NCBI GenBank assembly: GCA_946407715.1
Contig: CAMJPH010000028.1
Location: 1 to 26,516, forward strand
Origin: an uncultured Bacteroidales bacterium
GTDB lineage: Bacteria; Bacteroidota; Bacteroidia; Bacteroidales; WCHB1-69
DNA: 26,516 nt
Direction: 5' to 3'
Part shown: one piece after another, positions 22,880 through 26,516 of the stretch
Layout: each line of letters starts with the position of its first letter
How positions within the stretch are numbered: the first letter of the stretch is position 1
Program-made: the position numbers and the translations under genes
Notes under the pieces: model-generated
What the model was told of the DNA's origin: nothing
Database searches by the model: none
What the model saw: the letters and a program-made list of their open reading frames with translations, nothing else

Positions 22880-23659
22880 TTAGTTGTTTTCCTTTTGGAA
22901 GTCATCATAAGCTTCTCGTTGGTCCTTCTCGAAGACTTTCCAAGCATCCTCCCTAAACTTTTGTTCGTTAAAGCGCAACCGAAGTTGCTGATCCTGAGAA
23001 AGACCTCTTGATAAGGCATCCACCAAGCCTTTTTTGCTAACCTTGATTCCGATGTACATGATTATCATGCCTTCATCGTCGGGGCGTGTTTGTTCACGAC
23101 AATACTCCATCACATCATTCAGATAAGTGTTAATAACCCGTTCTCCAGCACTCTCAATGTGCATAGCCTCATCACTTTTCTCATTAATGTCCATTTGATC
23201 AAAGTAATCTCTTGTCACTTGTTTAAATGCAGACATGATTTTCTGCTGCATTTGTTGGTTTGCAGCCCGCAAAGTGGCGGTAGCCAGAGTGTTCTGTTGG
23301 TTGTAGCCTCTGCGTCTCGAAGCACTGGCATAATAGTAATCCTCATCATCGGCTTGCCAGCAAGGAACTTGATATGTTGTGTACCGAGCTTGCTCCTGCT
23401 TTTCTTTTTCAGCTCTGGCTGCCGCTTCTGCCTTTTCCCTCTCTGCTTTGGCAGCAGCTTCCTCCTGAGCTTGTTTTGCATTACGGATACTGTCCATCTT
23501 TAATTCATGCAAAAGTTGTTCTTCTTCCGCTTTTCGTTTTTGTTCAGCCTCCCACGCAGCTTTCTGAGCGGCTTTTTTGTCTTTACGTGTTTGTCCCATT
23601 GCTGGATTACAAATCATAATAGCCATTGCGACTACTAGTAATACAAATAGTTTTTTCAT
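22880..23659 (-). CDS. LPP20-like secreted protein, copy 1, with a charged coiled-coil insertion; first gene of the long operon
   Basis: The 259-residue product has a signal peptide (MKKLFVLLVVAMAIMICNPA, cut near MGQ). A long Ala/Glu/Lys/Arg coiled coil follows (about 24-92). The LPP20-like part then begins VPCWQADDEDYYYASASRRR and contains RDYFDQMDINEKSDEAMHIE and SAGERVINTYLND. It is paralogous to the next gene. The coiled coil suggests oligomerisation or a spacer across the periplasm. The promoter element at 23714-23721 lies 54 nt upstream of the ATG, so the gene heads the operon that ends at 14213. Confidence 0.8.
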   Translation of the reverse strand: MKKLFVLLVVAMAIMICNPAMGQTRKDKKAAQKAAWEAEQKRKAEEEQLLHELKMDSIRNAKQAQEEAAAKAEREKAEAAARAEKEKQEQARYTTYQVPCWQADDEDYYYASASRRRGYNQQNTLATATLRAANQQMQQKIMSAFKQVTRDYFDQMDINEKSDEAMHIESAGERVINTYLNDVMEYCREQTRPDDEGMIIMYIGIKVSKKGLVDALSRGLSQDQQLRLRFNEQKFREDAWKVFEKDQREAYDDFQKENN

Positions 23660-23713
23660 TGCTTTAAGTTTTTAATTAACACTAATATATGCTTTAAACG
23701 AATATTCAACCCG

Positions 23714-23721
23714 CAAAAATA
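23714..23721 (-). promoter_or_regulatory. -7 element (TATTTTTG) for the 11-gene envelope/radical SAM operon
   Basis: TATTTTTG on the minus strand matches TAnnTTTG and precedes the first LPP20-like gene by 54 nt. I see no TTTG-type -33 element at 19-21 nt. Two 9-bp direct repeats lie just upstream instead (next entry), which would suit an activator-dependent promoter. No other TAnnTTTG element stood out in the short gaps down to 14213, so this may serve all eleven genes. Confidence 0.5.
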
Positions 23722-23746
23722 CCACCGAAATCGTCCAATAAAATCA

Positions 23747-23778
23747 TACACCCCTGTAACAAATTCTTTTACACCCCT
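23747..23778 (-). promoter_or_regulatory. pair of 9-bp direct repeats upstream of the operon promoter
   Basis: AGGGGTGTA occurs twice on the minus strand, at 23770-23778 and 23747-23755. The start-to-start distance is 23 bp, about two helical turns. The nearer copy ends 25 bp before the -7 element. Placement on one face of the helix next to a promoter with a poor -33 element suggests an activator site. The distal copy overlaps the stop codon of the upstream HTH gene. No regulator is identified. Confidence 0.35.
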
Positions 23779-24067
23779 ACTTCACCGCCTTCACCTCCGT
23801 CACCTTGCACTCGCCATTTTCCAGTTCCACGGTGACAGCGAATTTAAGGGTGATCCTGGCTTTGTTTTTTGAACCATATAGCTCCGTCACAAAGTCGTGC
23901 TCAAGCACACGCGAGATGCGCTGGAGCAGCGACAAGTCGATGTTCTGCCGCTTGAAGATGTCGTAAACGTTCTGCCGGTGGCAGTTCAACCGACGGGCAA
24001 ATTCGCTCACGCTCAAGCCCGATGCCTCGAAATATTTCTTTACCTTTTCGCCTGCGTGTACTTTCAT
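23777..24067 (-). CDS. small HTH (XRE/Cro-C1-type) transcriptional regulator
   Basis: The 96-residue protein has an N-terminal Cro/C1-type helix-turn-helix (GLSVSEFARRLNCHRQNVYD at about 17-36), followed by LSLLQRISRVLEHDFVTELY. A short C-terminal beta-rich part (RITLKFAVTVELENGECKV) completes it. Similar stand-alone regulators are frequent in Bacteroidales, sometimes as antitoxins, but I see no convincing toxin next to it. It is encoded directly upstream of the long operon in the same direction, so it is a reasonable candidate regulator of it, without direct evidence. Confidence 0.85.
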   Translation of the reverse strand: MKVHAGEKVKKYFEASGLSVSEFARRLNCHRQNVYDIFKRQNIDLSLLQRISRVLEHDFVTELYGSKNKARITLKFAVTVELENGECKVTEVKAVK

Positions 24068-24344
24068 AGCTGCTTACGATATGTTCACCAAACACCACAC
24101 AAAAAGAAAGTGGAGCTTTAATTCAACAGTCTCCACTCGGTGGGGTCTGGACTCCCCGTTAGTAAGATACTGAAGAACAAGCCCCACCTGTTTGTATTTG
24201 GCAATAAATACTCACAAGCAAGCTTGATTTCCGATATCCGTACTAACATTCGCGAATTGTCCAGATTCACCGAGACGGATAAGCGAAAACTCGCTTTCTT
24301 TTTCAATAAAAACCGCTGCCCTGCCTTGCGGCAGAACAACGGTG

Positions 24345-24352
24345 CAAAGATA
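24345..24352 (-). promoter_or_regulatory. -7 element (TATCTTTG) upstream of the HTH gene
   Basis: TATCTTTG on the minus strand fits TAnnTTTG. It lies 278 nt upstream of the HTH start codon, unusually far, so it may drive a long leader or the small frame in between. It follows a run of T residues on the sense strand and no clear -33 element is seen. Confidence 0.4.
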
Positions 24353-24568
24353 CAAAAAAATCGTTTCAAACTGTCAAGGCCGCAGAACTACAGTTAAGCA
24401 CAACACCCTCTTTCCACACGCATGTAACCACCTGATAGTCAAAAAGTGCTGATTCGACGTGCCTTTTTCTCCCCCAAAGAAGCACACTTCAGAAAGTTGA
24501 GAGGGAAAAATCGTCCGCCGGCTTTACGCGACACATTTCAATGCACCACGCACTCGGAGTCTTTGGAC

Positions 24569-24586
24569 GTTGATGCGTAAGCCCTG
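24569..24586 (+). repeat. isolated copy of the putative IS terminal repeat
   Basis: GTTGATGCGTAAGCCCTG is identical to 7374-7391, where it directly follows the ISAs1-type transposase fragment. Here no transposase sequence accompanies it. The likely reading is a solo end left by deletion, or a target-like site; an 18-base exact match in 26.5 kb is unlikely by chance. Confidence 0.55.
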
Positions 24587-24646
24587 TCCAATCCCCTCGC
24601 CCGCACCCTTTTCCCGCGCCGCGAACCCGAAATCCGGCACTTGCTT

Positions 24647-25630
24647 TCAAAACCTCCGCAACTTCTCCTTATCAACGGGATCAAGGGAGAAAATGTCGTC
24701 ACTGCTGACGCGAATGACAAGCAATCCTTCTTCGTGGGCGAAGTCAGCCACTCCCGCCTCATAGTTGATGGCGGCGATGGCAGCAATGACCTCCTTGTCA
24801 GCGTATTCCGGGAAGAACTTCCTGAACATCTCCATTTTGTGCAAGAAACGTTTCACCTTCTTTTTAGTGAAGTTCGCTTTGACTTCCACTGGAACGACAA
24901 GTTTCTCATTTCCAAGCATGGCATCCACCTCCATCTGCTTGTCCTCCGATGCAAGCTCTCTCCTCAGATTCTTGCCGCTGTCATGCAAATCGAAACCGGC
25001 ATCCTTGAAGATTTTTTCGGTGGAAGAACTCACCAGACCTTCCACAATGTGTCCCGTGACACCGAGGAACTCCACCGAAACACGTCTGATCGATGCGTTG
25101 GTTTCGGCAAACATCTCTTTCACCTCCCTATGAGTCTCAGCCAGCATCTCTTTCACTTCTGAATGGGTCTTTGCCAGCATCTCTTCCACCCCCCTTTCTG
25201 TCTCTTTCCTACTCTCCTCTATCCGCCTGTCCGACTCAAGCCTGTACTCCTCTATCCGTTTGTCTGACTCCCGCCTGCTCTCTTCTATCCGTTTGTCCGA
25301 CTCCCGCCTGTACTCTTCTATCCGTTTGTCCGACGCTTTCCTCTCTTCATTTATTTCTCGAACGCGTTGCTCATATTCGAGTCTGGAGGTTTCCGCAAAT
25401 TTTTCGAGCCTATCCATCCTCTCTCTGGAAAGGCGCATGCTACGGTCATTTTCTTTGCGGATATTCTCCAACCATTCATCTTGTTCGCTGACTTTACGGG
25501 TCTGTTCAGCGGATTCCATACGCATTTTATTGATAATCAATTCATTTCTATTAATCCTTTCGGTGTTTTCCAACACCATCTGCCTCAATTGCGGCATGTC
25601 CAAGTCCTTTTGCGCTATCTCGTTATTCAT
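24647..25630 (-). CDS. coiled-coil protein with 11-residue repeats and a C-terminal PD-(D/E)XK-like domain
   Basis: From the ATG at 25628-25630 the product has 327 residues. Residues 1-180 are almost entirely charged coiled coil, with seven 11-residue repeats at 100-176 (four close copies of SDKRIEEYRRE, then three diverged ones ending KEMLAET-like). Residues 190-327 form an alpha/beta domain with MEVDAMLGNEKLVVPVEVKA near 233-252, the D-x(n)-EVK pattern of PD-(D/E)XK nucleases. This architecture matches Bacteroidota proteins annotated DUF3782-like or as nuclease-like, of unproven function. The longer frame starting 33 nt upstream begins with TTG inside the promoter -7 element, so I rejected it. 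Confidence 0.85.
   Translation of the reverse strand: MNNEIAQKDLDMPQLRQMVLENTERINRNELIINKMRMESAEQTRKVSEQDEWLENIRKENDRSMRLSRERMDRLEKFAETSRLEYEQRVREINEERKASDKRIEEYRRESDKRIEESRRESDKRIEEYRLESDRRIEESRKETERGVEEMLAKTHSEVKEMLAETHREVKEMFAETNASIRRVSVEFLGVTGHIVEGLVSSSTEKIFKDAGFDLHDSGKNLRRELASEDKQMEVDAMLGNEKLVVPVEVKANFTKKKVKRFLHKMEMFRKFFPEYADKEVIAAIAAINYEAGVADFAHEEGLLVIRVSSDDIFSLDPVDKEKLRRF
25100..25333 (-). repeat. seven 33-bp direct repeats inside the coiled-coil gene
   Basis: Each 33-bp unit encodes an 11-residue (hendecad) coiled-coil turn. Units from 25333 down to 25202 are nearly identical at DNA level (S-D-K/R-R-I-E-E-Y/S-R-R/L/K-E), while the last three have drifted (TERGVEEMLAK, THSEVKEMLAE, THREVKEMFAE). 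High DNA identity means unit number could change by recombination. Confidence 0.88.
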
Positions 25631-25660
25631 AGTTTTTAATTTTTTAAATAAAACACGCCG

Positions 25661-25692
25661 CAAAGATACAACAAAAAAATCACCTTTGTCAA
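25661..25692 (-). promoter_or_regulatory. promoter of the coiled-coil/nuclease-like gene
   Basis: TATCTTTG at 25661-25668 fits TAnnTTTG, and a TTG at 25690-25692 lies 21 nt upstream, acceptable for the -33 element. The distance to the ATG at 25630 is 30 nt. Confidence 0.5.
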
Positions 25693-25857
25693 GTTTTTTT
25701 ATAAATTTTTTCTATACTGAAAATCAATATGTTGAAATTTTTACAGTAAAATTATTGATAAACATACATTAATTTTAACAAAACATTTGGCAAAAATTTG
25801 GTCTTTGGGTGTCAGCGTTGACACAATGAGACAACTTTTGAACCTTTCCTCTGAGAT

Positions 25858-25887
25858 TGTAGAGACGTTTCATGAAACGTCTCTACA
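25858..25887. repeat. perfect 30-bp palindrome
   Basis: The sequence TGTAGAGACGTTTC followed by ATGAAACGTCTCTACA is its own reverse complement over all 30 bases. It lies between two divergently transcribed genes, about 40 bp upstream of the plus-strand -7 element. GTAGAGACG-type inverted repeats are, to my recollection, recurrent intergenic elements in Bacteroidota and some cyanobacteria, so this is probably a REP/MITE-like repeat. An operator or a cruciform is possible. Confidence 0.85.
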
Positions 25888-25926
25888 GCGTCAATATCAT
25901 TTGTCTGTGAGTATTTGAAATTTATG

Positions 25927-25934
25927 TACCTTTG
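25927..25934 (+). promoter_or_regulatory. -7 element (TACCTTTG) for the lipid-kinase gene
   Basis: TACCTTTG matches TAnnTTTG on the plus strand and lies 29 nt before the ATG at 25964. A TTTG at 25900-25903 is 23 nt upstream, slightly further than usual for the -33 element. Confidence 0.5.
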
Positions 25935-25963
25935 CCGCACTTAAAAACAATCAGCGGAAAATA

Positions 25964-26516
25964 ATGCCTAAAAAAAGGATTCTCTTCATTGTCAACCCCA
26001 TATCCGGGCATCGCGACAAAAGGCGGTTTCGGGAGAAAGCGGCGGGCGCGCTGAACGGTGCGGATTTTTCGTATGAGACAGTGTTCACGGAACATGCCGG
26101 CCACGCCTTAACGCTGGCTGAAGAGGCGACAAGCGTTTACGACATCGTGGCGGCGGTGGGCGGCGACGGCACCCTCAACGAGGTGACGCGCGGGCTTGTC
26201 GGCACGGAGACTGCCTTGGCCGTGATTCCCTGCGGTTCCGGCAACGGACTGGCCCGCTGTCTGCACATCCCGCTAAACACCGACAAGGCGCTGCATCTCC
26301 TGACGCAAGGCCACATCGAGCGTATCGACACCGGCTCCGTCAACGGGCGACTCTTCCTGAGCGTGGCCGGCATCGGTCTCGACGCGCAAACCGCCCAAGA
26401 CTTCGCCCAAGACCCACGACGCGGCTTCCTGACCTACGCCCATTATGCCGTCAACAACTACTTCCACCCCAAGCAGGAAACAGTCAGCATCACCTTCGAC
26501 GAAAAAGAAACGCTGA
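25964..26516 (+). CDS. diacylglycerol-kinase-family lipid kinase (DagK/YegS-like), 5' part; runs off the right edge
   Basis: The frame begins MPKKRILFIVNPISGHRDKR, the NP-SG phosphate-binding start of DAGK_cat proteins. It continues with VAAVGGDGTLNEVTRGLVGT and VIPCGSGNGLARCLHIP, the two nucleotide-binding signatures of the family. The enzyme phosphorylates a lipid such as diacylglycerol or a sphingoid base using ATP, at the inner face of the membrane. About 184 codons are present and the C-terminal half is outside the window. It is the only intact gene here on the plus strand. Confidence 0.93.
   Translation, partial: MPKKRILFIVNPISGHRDKRRFREKAAGALNGADFSYETVFTEHAGHALTLAEEATSVYDIVAAVGGDGTLNEVTRGLVGTETALAVIPCGSGNGLARCLHIPLNTDKALHLLTQGHIERIDTGSVNGRLFLSVAGIGLDAQTAQDFAQDPRRGFLTYAHYAVNNYFHPKQETVSITFDEKETL

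Larger units (their letters stand above)
24068..24644 (-). other. 577-nt region without a firm gene: HTH leader, a weak short ORF and IS-end-like sequence
   Basis: A -7 element (24345-24352) would start a leader of about 270 nt ahead of the HTH gene. Inside the leader a frame from an ATG at 24244-24246 could encode 43 residues (MLVRISEIKLACEYLLPNTN onward, stop at 24118-24120). The composition does not convince me that it is a protein, and it could be a decayed toxin gene or simply leader RNA. The part from about 24370 to 24644 holds an isolated 18-mer shared with the IS remnant (24569-24586) and otherwise nothing I can name. Confidence 0.4.

Noticed and set aside
24538..24786. 82-codon minus-strand frame before the coiled-coil gene end
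   Set aside because: It overlaps the 3' end of the coiled-coil/nuclease-like gene in another frame and shows no family motif.

Overview
The window looks like a chromosomal segment of a Bacteroidota species, most probably Bacteroidales. The evidence is the set of -7 promoter elements of the form TAnnTTTG just upstream of genes, the scarcity of strong Shine-Dalgarno sequences, and Bacteroidota-typical protein families: FISUMP lipoproteins, carboxypeptidase-regulatory-like and BACON-like domains, a DUF5683-like membrane protein, LPP20-like secreted proteins, the AAA-ATPase/PD-(D/E)XK protein and a Schlafen-AlbA_2 regulator. Everything is on the minus strand except an IS remnant near 7.2-7.4 kb and the lipid kinase at the right edge.

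Region 1 (1-4875): a run of ribosomal protein genes in the conserved order (reading rightmost gene first) rplV-rpsC-rplP-rpmC-rpsQ-rplN-rplX-rplE-rpsN-rpsH-rplF-rplR. The run starts abruptly at rplV. The genes that normally precede it (rpsS, rplB, rplW, rplD, rplC, rpsJ) are not here, and an LtaS-like membrane alkaline-phosphatase-fold enzyme sits upstream instead. A Bacteroidota-type promoter lies in the gap and probably drives the split operon.

Region 2 (5091-14057): accessory and housekeeping genes. These are the LtaS-like enzyme, an ISAs1-type transposase remnant, a YqiA-like esterase gene broken by an in-frame TGA, an AAA-ATPase/nuclease-like protein, a small Cys/His-rich protein, an RNA 2'-phosphotransferase (KptA), a large lipoprotein of unknown function and an AlbA_2/HATPase regulator.

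Region 3 (14213-23721) is the most interesting part: eleven tightly packed co-directional genes behind one promoter. The first six (in transcription order) encode two homologous LPP20-like secreted proteins, a DUF5683-like membrane protein, a small lipoprotein, a secreted transglutaminase-like cysteine protein and a large FISUMP lipoprotein. Next comes a three-gene cassette: a 61-residue peptide ending in six consecutive Tyr-X-Asp units, a one-pass membrane protein, and a radical SAM/SPASM enzyme. A second FISUMP lipoprotein, paralogous to the first, and a truncated lipoprotein complete the operon. I read the cassette as a RiPP system in which the radical SAM enzyme modifies the repeated Y-X-D motifs, plausibly as three-residue cyclophanes. 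It appears embedded in a cell-envelope operon and has no visible dedicated exporter. The precursor/maturase pairing is inferred from architecture and adjacency, and the chemistry is a hypothesis.

Region 4 (23777-26516): a small HTH regulator with a long upstream leader, an isolated IS-end-like 18-mer, a coiled-coil/PD-(D/E)XK-like protein with 11-residue repeats, a perfect 30-bp palindrome, and the 5' part of a diacylglycerol-kinase-family gene on the plus strand. I saw no tRNA, rRNA or CRISPR array.
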